NCBI GenBank assembly: GCA_024400455.1
Contig: JAKSMU010000007.1
Location: 110,778 to 174,777 of the forward strand
Direction: 5' to 3'
DNA: 64,000 bases
Source: Bacteroidales bacterium
GTDB lineage: Bacteria; Bacteroidota; Bacteroidia; Bacteroidales; F082
In this document: piece after piece, positions 49,729-58,813 of the stretch
Layout of the letters: every line of letters starts with the position of its first letter
Position numbering within the stretch: position 1 is the stretch's first letter
Made by a program: the position numbers and the translations under genes
The notes under the pieces: model-generated
Database searches by the model: none
Told to the model about the DNA's origin: nothing
What the model saw: only the letters and a program-made list of their open reading frames with translations

Positions 49729-51156
49729 ATGTGCGATTTAATCGGTAGAGAAGATGAGAAAAGGCAACTTAAAATCATCGAAGATTCGGGAAAGCCTGAA
49801 TTCATAGTTGTCTATGGCCGACGCCGTGTAGGAAAGACCTTTCTCATCAACCAATATTTCAAGAACCGTTTCACTTTTAAGCTGACGGGCTTGGCTAAAA
49901 AAGATCGTTTGGAACAATTAGCGAATTTCGCCGAAACGCTCAACGACCAATCGGGCGATGTGTATCCTGTTCCGAAAAACTGGATGGAAGCCTTCAGATA
50001 CCTGCGGCATTTTTTAGAACAGAAAAAGGGAAGGCAACGCAAGGTGGTTTTCATTGATGAGATGCCATTTCTTGACACGCCATGCAGCAATTTTGTGACA
50101 GCCTTGGAACATTTTTGGAATGATTGGGGGTGCACACGCAATGATTTGCTGTTCATCGTTTGCGGTTCAGCAACATCGTGGATAACCAAAAAACTGATTA
50201 AAAACCACGGCGGACTGCACAACAGGCTGACACACAAAATCTATCTGAAAGCATTCACGCTCAATGAAGTCCAGCAATACCTGAAAAGCAACGGCATCAA
50301 TTTCGGGCAACGCGAAATTCTTGAATGTTACATGATTATGGGTGGCATTCCCTATTATTTAAGCCAATTGGAAAAAGGCAAAAGCCTCGCGCAAAATGTC
50401 GATGAAATGTTTTTCCAACGCAAGAGCAAACTTTACGATGAGTTTGACAATCTTTACGCCTCCTTGTTTGACAACAGTGACGATTATGTCAAGGTGGTTG
50501 AAGCCATTGGATTGAAAAACAGAGGATTGAGCCGTGACGAAATCATTACGGAAACGGGATTGGCAAACGGTGGCCGCCTGACGCGCATACTCGACGATTT
50601 GGACAATTGCGACATCATCAGGCGATATTATGCCTTCGGCAAAACGGAAAGGCAAAGCATTTATCAACTGACCGATTTCTACACTTTCTTTTACTTCAAG
50701 TTCGTCAAAAAACACAAAAGCAGCGACATGGCGTTTTGGTCAACACAACTGAACACGCCCAACCACAACGCGTGGAGCGGTTACGCTTTCGAGCAACTTT
50801 GCCTCTACCATTATGCACAAATCGAGAAGAAGCTTGGCATTCAAAGCATTATGACAGAAGCATCAGCCTGGTCGTGCAAAGCAAACGATGAGCATGAAGG
50901 TGCACAAATTGACCTCGTAATCCGTCGTGCCGACCGCATCATCAACATTTGTGAAATGAAATTCTGGAATGCGCAATTCACCATTACCCGCAAAACCCGT
51001 GACGAACTGCTGAAGAAAATCGCCATCTTCACCGCTGATACAAAAACGCGCTATGCCATTCATTTAGTAATGATTACGACATACGGAATTGCTGCAAATG
51101 AATACAGCGACATCGTTCAAAATCAAGTCACGATGGAAGATTTGCTTCTGCCTTAA
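49729..51156 (+). CDS. ATPase with C-terminal DUF234 nuclease-like domain
   Basis: 475 residues from ATG 49729. The N-terminal P-loop domain of the archaeal-ATPase type has IGREDEKRQL, Walker A GRRRVGKTFL and Walker B VVFIDEMPF. A winged-helix-like middle (LSRDEIITETGLANGGRLTR) and a DUF234 region follow; AQIDLVIRRADRIINICEMKFW gives the Asp/ExK layout of PD-(D/E)XK nucleases. It has the same general plan as the ATPase at 5876 but belongs to a different family. Both are preceded by large dyad modules of their own sequence. Function unknown. Confidence 0.87.
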   Translation: MCDLIGREDEKRQLKIIEDSGKPEFIVVYGRRRVGKTFLINQYFKNRFTFKLTGLAKKDRLEQLANFAETLNDQSGDVYPVPKNWMEAFRYLRHFLEQKKGRQRKVVFIDEMPFLDTPCSNFVTALEHFWNDWGCTRNDLLFIVCGSATSWITKKLIKNHGGLHNRLTHKIYLKAFTLNEVQQYLKSNGINFGQREILECYMIMGGIPYYLSQLEKGKSLAQNVDEMFFQRKSKLYDEFDNLYASLFDNSDDYVKVVEAIGLKNRGLSRDEIITETGLANGGRLTRILDDLDNCDIIRRYYAFGKTERQSIYQLTDFYTFFYFKFVKKHKSSDMAFWSTQLNTPNHNAWSGYAFEQLCLYHYAQIEKKLGIQSIMTEASAWSCKANDEHEGAQIDLVIRRADRIINICEMKFWNAQFTITRKTRDELLKKIAIFTADTKTRYAIHLVMITTYGIAANEYSDIVQNQVTMEDLLLP

Positions 51157-51191
51157 TACACGAAACCGTTTGCACATTGAAACAGAATGTT

Positions 51192-51199
51192 TAATTTTG
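51192..51199 (+). promoter_or_regulatory. -7 promoter box of pepP
   Basis: TAATTTTG matches TAnnTTTG, 22 bases before the ATG. Confidence 0.65.
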
Positions 51200-51221
51200 C
51201 CAGCAATAAAGTCTGACAATT

Positions 51222-52508
51222 ATGAAAACAAACATTCCAAATAGCCTTTTCATTCGCAACAGGGCGAACCTCATGGCGTGTCTGCCCGAAAAATCAGTGG
51301 CCGTTTTTACAGCCAATGAACCTATGCCGCGCAATGGCGACCAGTTTTATCCGTTCCGTCAACAGTCTGATTTCTTTTACCTTACGGGAATCGATGCGGA
51401 AAATGCCTTTTTAATCTTGTCGCCCAACAACCCGACAGAGCAATATCGCGAAGTGCTTTTCATTGAGCCTTACGACGAGGTGAAAGCTACTTGGCAAGGC
51501 GAGATGATGGATAACAAGCAAGCCAAGGAAATCTCTGGCATTGAAACCGTTAAGTCGAGCGATGAGTTCTATGCCGTGCTGAACGACATAGCCTTGACCG
51601 GTTGCGACACCATTTTCATGAACACTTACGAATATCCAAAATATGAGTGCAATGTCGAGACCATTCAGCAGCGTTTCGTAAAGAAAATCAAAGAGTTGTA
51701 TCCTTTGCACCAGTTTGGGAGAACTGCCCCGATTCTCAACGAATTGCGCATGATCAAGTCGAAAGAGGAATTCGACATCACGCAAGATGCCTGCAACATC
51801 ACAGCAAAGGCTTTCCGCAGATGCTTGGAAACCGTGAAACCGAACCGTTACGAATACCAGATTCAGGCCGAAATAGAATACATTTTCAAACTGAACAACG
51901 CATCGGGACACGCTTACGCGCCAATTGTGGCGGGTGGCAAAAACGGCTGCTGCCTGCATTATTCGAAGAACGACGACATTCTCAATGATGGCGATTTGCT
52001 GCTTTTCGACATCGGTTGTGAATACAAGAACTATTCTTCCGACCTCAGCCGCACCATTCCTGTCAACGGCAAGTTTACGGAACGCCAGAAGGAATGTTAC
52101 AGTGCCGTATTGCGCGTGATGAAGGAAATCACCAAATTATATAAGGTGGGTGGCACCATCAACGAAATCAACCAGACGACTTACCGCCTGATGGAACAGG
52201 AAATGATCAAGCTGGGACTTTTCACCGCCGAAGATGTCGCAAAACAAGACCCCGACCATCCGCTTTACCGCAAATATCTGATGCACGGCATGTCGCATCA
52301 CATCGGTCTAGATGTCCACGATAGTGTTGACAAATACAAGCCTTTCCAGCCCGGCATGATTCTCACTTGCGAGCCTGGCATCTACATCCGTGAAGAAGGC
52401 ATCGGCATCCGCATTGAAAACGACTTGCTCATCACCGAAGGCGAACCTGTCAACTTGTTCGAAGGCTTGCCGATTGAAATTGAGGAGATTGAGGCGGCAA
52501 TGCGGTGA
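51222..52508 (+). CDS. pepP: Xaa-Pro aminopeptidase (aminopeptidase P)
   Basis: 428 residues. It removes N-terminal residues before proline. The N-terminal creatinase-like domain is followed by the pita-bread fold with metal ligands: Asp in LFDIGCEYKNYSSDLSR, His in HGMSHHIGLDVHD, Glu in LTCEPGIYI and Glu in GIRIENDLL. No signal peptide, so it is cytoplasmic. It is transcribed alone; fusA has its own promoter downstream. Confidence 0.93.
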   Translation: MKTNIPNSLFIRNRANLMACLPEKSVAVFTANEPMPRNGDQFYPFRQQSDFFYLTGIDAENAFLILSPNNPTEQYREVLFIEPYDEVKATWQGEMMDNKQAKEISGIETVKSSDEFYAVLNDIALTGCDTIFMNTYEYPKYECNVETIQQRFVKKIKELYPLHQFGRTAPILNELRMIKSKEEFDITQDACNITAKAFRRCLETVKPNRYEYQIQAEIEYIFKLNNASGHAYAPIVAGGKNGCCLHYSKNDDILNDGDLLLFDIGCEYKNYSSDLSRTIPVNGKFTERQKECYSAVLRVMKEITKLYKVGGTINEINQTTYRLMEQEMIKLGLFTAEDVAKQDPDHPLYRKYLMHGMSHHIGLDVHDSVDKYKPFQPGMILTCEPGIYIREEGIGIRIENDLLITEGEPVNLFEGLPIEIEEIEAAMR

Positions 52509-52524
52509 ATTAGAAGATTTTTCC

Positions 52525-52532
52525 TATCTTTG
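52525..52532 (+). promoter_or_regulatory. -7 promoter box of fusA
   Basis: TATCTTTG matches TAnnTTTG, leaving a leader of about 50 bases before ATG 52592. Confidence 0.7.
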
Positions 52533-52533
52533 C

Positions 52534-52571
52534 AGTCCGAAATTCACGAGTTGAGTTTCGGACTATCTTTT
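52534..52571 (+). promoter_or_regulatory. Terminator-like hairpin in the fusA leader (putative attenuator)
   Basis: AGTCCGAAA (52534-52542) pairs perfectly with TTTCGGACT (52556-52564), followed by ATCTTTTT. The hairpin begins at about the predicted transcript start and lies before the ribosome-binding region, so it could attenuate transcription or protect the 5' end. Confidence 0.6.
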
Positions 52572-52591
52572 TGAAAATCAATAAATAAATA

Positions 52592-54664
52592 ATGAGTCAG
52601 AATATTTCGAAACTTAGAAACATCGGTATTGCAGCACATATCGATGCAGGAAAGACCACTTGCTCTGAACGTATCCTTTTCTTCACGGGTGTCAACCGCA
52701 AGTTGGGCGAAACGCATGATGGACAAGCCACCATGGATTTTATGAAACAGGAACAGGAACGCGGCATCACCATTGCTTCGGCAGCTATCACCGCGCACTG
52801 GAACGACCATCAAATCAACTTGATAGATACTCCCGGCCACGTCGATTTCACCGTTGAAGTGGAACGCTCACTTCGCGTTATCGATGGTATGGTCGCTGTG
52901 TTCTGTGCCGTTGGCGGCGTGCAGCCCCAGAGCGAAACCGTTTGGAATCAGGCCGATAAATACCGTGTGCCACGCATTGCTTTCGTCAATAAGATGGACC
53001 GTACGGGTGCTGATTTCAACGAAGTCGTCAGCCAAATGAATAAATATCTTGGTGCCAATGCCGTGCCTTTGCATCTGCCAATCGGTTCAGAAGCCACTTT
53101 CGAAGGCATGATTGACTTGGTCAACATGAACTCGGTGATTTTCAAGGAAAAGGAACGCATCGTCGGTCCGATTCCGGAGGCCATGATGGCGCAGGCCGAA
53201 GAAGCCCGTCATAACCTCATCGAGCATGTTGCCGATGTCGATGACGATGTTGCGGAGCTTTATCTTTCCGATGAGGAAATTCCTTTGGATTTGCTGAAAT
53301 CAGCCATCCGTAAGGCCACCATCAAATTGATGATGGTGCCGGTGCTTTGCGGCTCAGCCTATAAAAACAAAGGCATTCAGCTCCTTTTGGATGCCATCGT
53401 CGATTATCTGCCTTCGCCAAGAGATTTGGGAACGGTCATCGCCCACGACCCGAGCGATGAGGAAAAGACCGTTCAGAGAAATCCATCCGAAAACGAACCT
53501 TTCTCGGCTTTGGCTTTCAAACTCATCAACGACCCGTATGTCGGCCAGCAGACTTTCATCCGCATTTTCAGCGGTAAACTGGTGAACGGCATGAGCGTGC
53601 GCAACACCAACAAAGGCAAGGATGAGCGTGTTGGCCGCATTTTCCGTATCAAGGCCAAGGAACGCGAAGAAATTTCGGAAGCTGGTCCGGGCGAAATCGT
53701 TGCTTTGGTCGGTATGAAATACACGCGCACAGGCGACACCTTGTGTGACGAAAAGGCACCGGTCATGTTGGAAAACATTCATATTCCTCCGGCGGTTATC
53801 GAAATGAAAGTCAACCTTGAAGACAAGAAAAACCGCAACAAGTTGGGCGAGGCTTTGGCAAAACTTTGCAACGAAGACCCATCGTTCCGTGCACATTTCG
53901 ATGAGGAGACGGAAGAAACCATCATCGCCGGCATGGGCGAATTGCATTTGGAAATCATCGTCGACCGTCTGAAGGAAGAATTCAAGGTGCCGGTCAGCGT
54001 TGGCGCACCTTCAGTTTCGTTCCGCGAGACTATCACGGCTCCGTTTGAATGTAATTATCGCTTCGTGAAGCAGACAGGCGGCAAGGGTCAGTTTGCCCAT
54101 ACCGTCATCCGTTTCGAGCCTAATCCGGGCAAAGGTTTCGAGTTTGTCGACATCACCAAGGGTGGCGTCATTCCAAAGGAATTCATTCCTTCGGTGCAGA
54201 AAGGTCTGGCCGCTGCTATGGCCAAAGGTCCATTCGCAGGCTATCCGGTCGTGGACGTGAAATGTGTTTTGGTCGATGGCAGTTCTCACCCTGTCGATTC
54301 AAGCGACATGGCCTTCCAGCTTTGCGCCCAAATGTGTTTCAAACAGGCCTTTATGAAAGCCAGCCCAGTGCTGCTTGAACCTATGATGAAGGTCGAAATC
54401 AACACGCCTGACGATTATATCGGCAATGTGACGGGCGACCTCAACAAGCGTCGTGGCCGCATCGAAGCCATGCGTCGTTTCCGTAAGGGTTCGCAGAAAC
54501 TTGATGCTTTTGTGCCGCTCATGGAGATGTTCGGCTATGCTACGGCTTTGCGCAACCTCTCGTCAGGCCGTGCCAACTATTCGATGGAATTCTTCCAATA
54601 TGCGCCAATGCCGAAAGACAAGCAGGAAGATATTGTGAAGGAAAGAAACCAGAAGGAAAATTAA
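52592..54664 (+). CDS. fusA: Elongation factor G
   Basis: 690 residues with all five EF-G domains. G1 AHIDAGKTTCSERIL, switch I region QEQERGITIASAAIT, G3 DTPGHVDFT with the catalytic His, and G4 NKMDR are intact, so it should be an active GTPase, unlike the GTPase-dead EF-G2 paralogue described in Bacteroides. The gene stands alone rather than in an rpsL-rpsG-fusA cluster, so a second EF-G may exist elsewhere in the genome. A leader hairpin precedes it. Confidence 0.93.
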   Translation: MSQNISKLRNIGIAAHIDAGKTTCSERILFFTGVNRKLGETHDGQATMDFMKQEQERGITIASAAITAHWNDHQINLIDTPGHVDFTVEVERSLRVIDGMVAVFCAVGGVQPQSETVWNQADKYRVPRIAFVNKMDRTGADFNEVVSQMNKYLGANAVPLHLPIGSEATFEGMIDLVNMNSVIFKEKERIVGPIPEAMMAQAEEARHNLIEHVADVDDDVAELYLSDEEIPLDLLKSAIRKATIKLMMVPVLCGSAYKNKGIQLLLDAIVDYLPSPRDLGTVIAHDPSDEEKTVQRNPSENEPFSALAFKLINDPYVGQQTFIRIFSGKLVNGMSVRNTNKGKDERVGRIFRIKAKEREEISEAGPGEIVALVGMKYTRTGDTLCDEKAPVMLENIHIPPAVIEMKVNLEDKKNRNKLGEALAKLCNEDPSFRAHFDEETEETIIAGMGELHLEIIVDRLKEEFKVPVSVGAPSVSFRETITAPFECNYRFVKQTGGKGQFAHTVIRFEPNPGKGFEFVDITKGGVIPKEFIPSVQKGLAAAMAKGPFAGYPVVDVKCVLVDGSSHPVDSSDMAFQLCAQMCFKQAFMKASPVLLEPMMKVEINTPDDYIGNVTGDLNKRRGRIEAMRRFRKGSQKLDAFVPLMEMFGYATALRNLSSGRANYSMEFFQYAPMPKDKQEDIVKERNQKEN

Positions 54665-54678
54665 AGATCAAAGAAATT

Positions 54679-54708
54679 GGTAATAGTCCCAAGTTTGGGA
54701 TTATTACC
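54679..54708. terminator. Hairpin between fusA and recX
   Basis: GGTAATAGTCCCAA pairs with TTTGGGATTATTACC, a stem of about 13 bases. It overlaps the recX stop codon on the minus strand. It lacks a long T-run on the fusA side. Confidence 0.7.
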
Positions 54709-55162
54709 ATCCTTTTAGAACTTCCCAGACCAAGCTCGGTTCAAAGCCTTTCTGAATGGCGTAAGCAGCCAGTTTCCGTTTTTCCTCGAAAGGCGTTGTG
54801 GCCTTGACTTTCTTGGCTTTGAGGATTTGTTCTAACTTCTGGCGATAAAGTTCGCCATCAAATTCCGATAAGGCATTGCTGATGAGTTCGTCAGCAATGC
54901 CTTTTCGTTTTAGGTTGTATCGGATTTTGTTCACGCCCCAGCCGCTTTGGTTGATTTTCCCCCTTACGAAACTGCGTGCAAAACGCTCGTCATCAACGAA
55001 ACGATTGTCGATGAGGTAATTAAGGATTTCTTTTTTATCGCTCTCGGGAATGTCGAAGGTCTTCAGTTTGTCCGTCACGTCTTTGGTGCAACGTTCCTGA
55101 TAGGCGCAGTATTTCGCCATTTTGTCGAGGACTTGGTCGGGTGTAAGCGGTTTCGTGGGCAT
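54704..55162 (-). CDS. recX: Regulatory protein RecX
   Basis: 152 residues of three-helix repeats (ALDKMAKYCAYQERC-type start, YLIDNRFVDDERFARSFVRGKINQSGWG, IRYNLKRKGI). RecX binds and inhibits RecA filaments. It is the last gene of an operon, after the permease gene by nine bases. recA is not in the window. Confidence 0.9.
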   Translation of the reverse strand: MPTKPLTPDQVLDKMAKYCAYQERCTKDVTDKLKTFDIPESDKKEILNYLIDNRFVDDERFARSFVRGKINQSGWGVNKIRYNLKRKGIADELISNALSEFDGELYRQKLEQILKAKKVKATTPFEEKRKLAAYAIQKGFEPSLVWEVLKGW

Positions 55163-55171
55163 GGCGGAAAA

Positions 55172-56191
55172 TCAGCATTCAATCTTCATGTCACCGAATT
55201 TAATCCATCCGATTTTGCGTAATATTTCGTTGAAAATCAGGGATAAGACGGCAGGCAATACAAAGCAGACGAGCAACATTCCTAACCACATATTCAGGCC
55301 TCCTTCGGGCATGGCGGTATAGATGCCGATAGGTCCGACCAGGCCGCAGGTGCCCATGCCGGCACCGATAGGAATGTTCTGCAAATGAAAGACACAGGTT
55401 GAAATCGGTCCCGTGATGGCGGCAGCCAAAGTAGGTGGAATCCAGATGCGTGGGTTCTTGACGATATTGCCCATTTGCAGCATGGAAGTGCCTAAGCCTT
55501 GTGCAACGAGTCCGCCCCAACGGTTTTCGCGGAAGCTAATCACGGCAAAGCCAATCATTTGAGCGCAGCAACCTGCCGTAGCAGCACCGCCTGCCAGTCC
55601 GCCCAAGCCGATGGCAAGGCAAATGGCGGCCGAACTGATGGGCAAGGTGAGCACCATGCCGATGACCACTGAAACGATGATGCCCATCAGGAATGGCTGC
55701 ATCACGGTGGCTTTTTCGATGAAAGCACCCAAGGCAGTCATTACGGCATTGATGGCTGGGCCGATGGCGAAAGCAATCAGCACACCGCTGATGATGACCG
55801 TTGCCGGCGTCACCAAAATATCGACTTGCGTCTCCTTAAAGACCATTTTGCCCAATTCGATGGCCACGATGACAGAGATGTAGGCACCCATCGGGCCGCC
55901 TAATTCGTTTCCTGCACTGCCAACGGCAATGGCACTGAAAAGCACCAAGCCTTTGCAACCCAAGGTGTAAGCTATGGCGACGGCGATGGCGGCGCCAGTG
56001 GCTTGCTTGGCATATTTGGCAATGGTGGCGAAAGCTTCGATGTTGGTCTTATCGCCAATGGTTTGGAAAATCGTTCCGATGAGCAAAGAGGCGAACAAGC
56101 CTAAAGCCATCGCGCCTAGGGCATCGACGAAATAGGCTTTCCAAGTCATATCGACACCTTTGCGTGTGCAGAAATCTTTGAATTTGGACAT
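55172..56191 (-). CDS. PTS_EIIC_2/PfoR-like polytopic membrane protein
   Basis: 339 residues, about ten helices, glycine-rich (AIAVGSAGNELGGPMGAY, IGLGGLAGGAATAGCCAQMIGF, GAGMGTCGLVGPIGIYTAMPEGG). It matches the PTS_EIIC_2 group that includes Clostridium PfoR, which resembles a sugar PTS permease but has no PTS partners here. The ATG overlaps the nicotinamidase stop by one base (TGATG), which implies a shared task. The solute is unknown. Confidence 0.83.
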   Translation of the reverse strand: MSKFKDFCTRKGVDMTWKAYFVDALGAMALGLFASLLIGTIFQTIGDKTNIEAFATIAKYAKQATGAAIAVAIAYTLGCKGLVLFSAIAVGSAGNELGGPMGAYISVIVAIELGKMVFKETQVDILVTPATVIISGVLIAFAIGPAINAVMTALGAFIEKATVMQPFLMGIIVSVVIGMVLTLPISSAAICLAIGLGGLAGGAATAGCCAQMIGFAVISFRENRWGGLVAQGLGTSMLQMGNIVKNPRIWIPPTLAAAITGPISTCVFHLQNIPIGAGMGTCGLVGPIGIYTAMPEGGLNMWLGMLLVCFVLPAVLSLIFNEILRKIGWIKFGDMKIEC

Positions 56192-56901
56192 CAGAATTCG
56201 ATGGCTTCAACGCCTTTTTCTGTCATGAAGTTAGGCAGCAGTTCGTTGTCGGCAACGGCAGCAACGCAGTTGGTGGCGACGCGGATTTTTTCGGCTGGAT
56301 AAAACTCAAGGAGGTCTTTCAATGTCTCATAAACGCAGTAGTCGGAGGCAATGCCGCAAATGTCGATGCCGGCATATTCTTCGGCCTTAATCATTTCTTT
56401 GATGTGTTCGCACGACTTTTGGTTTTTCAGGATGGAGAATTCTTCCACATCGGCTCTGTCGCCTTTGGTAAGGTATTCGACTTCGATACCATTTACATGT
56501 TCAAGTTCATCTTGAAGGTCAGGATAAACTTTCGAGCCTTTGGTGTCTCGCACGCAGTGAGGTGGAAAATCACCGCCTTGCTCAACGAAAGAGCAGTGGT
56601 TGGCAGGATGACAGTCTTGGGTCACGAAGATTCTGTCGTAGTTTCTTGCTAGACCATTTTGAAAAGCCTCGATGAGATTGTCCATGGCTTCGCATCCGCC
56701 ATTGACGGCTAAGCTGCCCGTGGTGAAATCGATTTGCGGGTCGACGATGATGAGCAAACGCTTGGCTTGCTTCACTTCAGTTGTAGTCTCTTCTTCAGGT
56801 TTCACTTCTTCTTGTTCTTGTTTCTGGTTCTTGTTGCCGCAGCCAGCGAAAACCATGGCCACGATGAGCATTGCTGCTCCGAAAATGTGTTTTTTGTTCA
56901 T
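56191..56901 (-). CDS. Nicotinamidase/isochorismatase-family lipoprotein
   Basis: 236 residues. A signal peptide ends in the lipobox VFAGC, followed by an acidic Gln/Glu-rich linker, so the enzyme is exported and lipid-anchored. The catalytic domain has Asp in IIVDPQIDF, the metal set DCHPANHCSF, Lys in YLTKGDRADVEEFS and Cys in IASDYCVYETL, the full nicotinamidase (PncA) set. It would turn nicotinamide into nicotinate outside the cytoplasm; most PncA enzymes are cytoplasmic. It leads an operon with the PfoR-like permease and recX. Confidence 0.87.
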   Translation of the reverse strand: MNKKHIFGAAMLIVAMVFAGCGNKNQKQEQEEVKPEEETTTEVKQAKRLLIIVDPQIDFTTGSLAVNGGCEAMDNLIEAFQNGLARNYDRIFVTQDCHPANHCSFVEQGGDFPPHCVRDTKGSKVYPDLQDELEHVNGIEVEYLTKGDRADVEEFSILKNQKSCEHIKEMIKAEEYAGIDICGIASDYCVYETLKDLLEFYPAEKIRVATNCVAAVADNELLPNFMTEKGVEAIEF

Positions 56902-56933
56902 TTTATGATAGTTTTGTGTTTCTATTTATTGTG

Positions 56934-56941
56934 CAAAATTA
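56934..56941 (-). promoter_or_regulatory. -7 promoter box of the nicotinamidase operon (minus strand)
   Basis: Minus-strand TAATTTTG matches TAnnTTTG, 32 bases before the ATG. Confidence 0.65.
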
Positions 56942-56948
56942 CAACTTT

Positions 56949-58772
56949 TTACTTTCCAAACAGCCTTTTTATCCAATCGGCATGACCCATGCGGCGCAAA
57001 CTGTTTTTCACCCATTCGCGGTTCTCGGGCTTGTACCAGAAAAAGAAGCGTTGCTGGGCCAATTTTTCGTCTTTGGACTTGGGCACGAAAACAGGTTCCA
57101 AAGTGTAGGGATTGTAGCCTGAGTAGTAAATCTCAGTGGCTAGAGTCATAGGTGTTGGCGTGAAGTCTTGCACTTGTTCCAAATGGTAGCCTAGGTCCTT
57201 GGTCTTCACGGCCAAATCGGCCATGTCCTCCAGATAACAGTCGGGATGGGAGGAAATGAAATAGGGTATAAGTTGCTGTTTTAGGTTCTCCTTTTCGTTG
57301 ATGAGGTCGAATTTCCTTTTCAGTTTCACGAACATGTCGAATGATGGCTTGCGCATAAGTTTCAGCACGGCATCGGAGGTGTGTTCGGGAGCCACTTTCA
57401 GGCGTCCGCTGACATGGCGCGTCACCAGCTGTCGGAAATATTCATCGTAGCCCATGGCTCGGTTTTCTTCGGCACTGCTTTCGTGTAGGAAAAGGTCGTA
57501 GCGGATGCCCGAACCGATGGTGGCTTTCTTGACTTTCGGATGCTGGTCAACCTCCTTATAGATTTCCAAAAGCGGATGATGGTCGGTGTTGAGGTTCTTG
57601 CAAACCGTTGGTTGCAAGCAAGTTGGCCGCGCACATTTGGCACAAAGGCTTTCATCTTTGCCTTTCATGCGGTACATGTTGGCCGAAGGTCCGCCCAAGT
57701 CGCTGATGTAGCCTTTAAAGTCTTCCATTTCAACGACTTTCTCCACTTCTTTCATGATGGATTCCTTGCTGCGTGAGGCGACGAATTTGCCTTGGTGCGC
57801 CGAGATGGTGCAGAAGGCACAGCCGCCAAAACAGCCGCGATGCAGATTGATGGAATGGCGAATCATTTCGTATGCCGGAATTGTGCCGCGTTTGGCATAT
57901 TTCGGGTGCGGCAACCGCGTGTAAGGCAAATCAAACGAAGCATCAATTTGCGCTTCAGTGAAAGTCGGCAATGGCGGATTGATGACAAGCCGTTGACTGC
58001 CAACTTCCTGTATCAGCCTAGCGGCAATTTTCTTGTTCGATTCCTCTTCAATGTGCTTGAAATTGGAAGCGTATTGCCGTTTGTCTTTCAGACAGGTTTC
58101 GTGCGAGACCAATTCGATGGTCTGACCTTCAAAATCGGGTAGGAGAGTGCTCTTGTCTTGCAGGTAAAACGTCTGCTTAATGTCGGTCAGTTCGTTGATT
58201 TTCCTGCCTTGCTCCAAGGCCTTGGCAATTTCGATAATGGTGATTTCGCCCATGCCGTAAACGCCCAAGTCGGCTTTCGAATCGACTAAAATGCTGGGCT
58301 TCAACGTGTCCGACCAATAATCGTAATGCGTCACGCGGCGCAATGAGGCTTCGATGCCGCCGATGACAACGGGCACATCGGGATAGAGTTTTTTCAGGAT
58401 GTTGCAATAGGTGATGGTCGCATAATCGGGACGGAATCCGGCTTCGCCGCCTGGCGTATAGGCATCGTTTGAGCGGAGGCGCTTGTTGGCGGTGTAGTGG
58501 TTCACCATCGAATCCATGCAACCGGCGGAAACGCCGAAAAACAGGCGCGGCCTGCCGAATTTCTTGAAGTCGCGGAGGTCGTCGCGCCAGTTGGGCTGCG
58601 GAATCAAGGCGACACGATAGCCGGCATGTTCCAAGACGCGCCCGATGACGGCAGCGCCAAAGGCCGGATGGTCAACATAGGCATCGCCCGTGATGAAAAC
58701 CACATCCACCTCGTCCCAGCCGCGCAGGTCGGTCTCTTTTTTCGTTATCGGGAGCCAGTCTAATAAGTTCAT
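56949..58772 (-). CDS. YgiQ family radical SAM protein
   Basis: 607 residues from ATG 58772. An N-terminal UPF0313 domain (VDVVFITGDAYVDHPAFG, GRVLEHAGYRVALIPQP) precedes the radical SAM core with GCFGGCAFCTISAHQG, whose three Cys bind the [4Fe-4S]-SAM cluster. A later Cys group (LCAKCARPTCLQPTVC) may hold another cluster. The physiological reaction is unknown. I move the start from 58850 to 58772 because the -7 box at 58789-58796 lies between. Confidence 0.9.
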   Translation of the reverse strand: MNLLDWLPITKKETDLRGWDEVDVVFITGDAYVDHPAFGAAVIGRVLEHAGYRVALIPQPNWRDDLRDFKKFGRPRLFFGVSAGCMDSMVNHYTANKRLRSNDAYTPGGEAGFRPDYATITYCNILKKLYPDVPVVIGGIEASLRRVTHYDYWSDTLKPSILVDSKADLGVYGMGEITIIEIAKALEQGRKINELTDIKQTFYLQDKSTLLPDFEGQTIELVSHETCLKDKRQYASNFKHIEEESNKKIAARLIQEVGSQRLVINPPLPTFTEAQIDASFDLPYTRLPHPKYAKRGTIPAYEMIRHSINLHRGCFGGCAFCTISAHQGKFVASRSKESIMKEVEKVVEMEDFKGYISDLGGPSANMYRMKGKDESLCAKCARPTCLQPTVCKNLNTDHHPLLEIYKEVDQHPKVKKATIGSGIRYDLFLHESSAEENRAMGYDEYFRQLVTRHVSGRLKVAPEHTSDAVLKLMRKPSFDMFVKLKRKFDLINEKENLKQQLIPYFISSHPDCYLEDMADLAVKTKDLGYHLEQVQDFTPTPMTLATEIYYSGYNPYTLEPVFVPKSKDEKLAQQRFFFWYKPENREWVKNSLRRMGHADWIKRLFGK

Positions 58773-58788
58773 CGTTTGATATTTTATG

Positions 58789-58796
58789 CAAAGGTA
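58789..58796 (-). promoter_or_regulatory. -7 promoter box of the YgiQ gene (minus strand)
   Basis: Minus-strand TACCTTTG matches TAnnTTTG, 16 bases before the ATG. The period-8 array begins 18 bases further upstream. Confidence 0.7.
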
Positions 58797-58813
58797 GTAA
58801 TAAATTGTGAATG

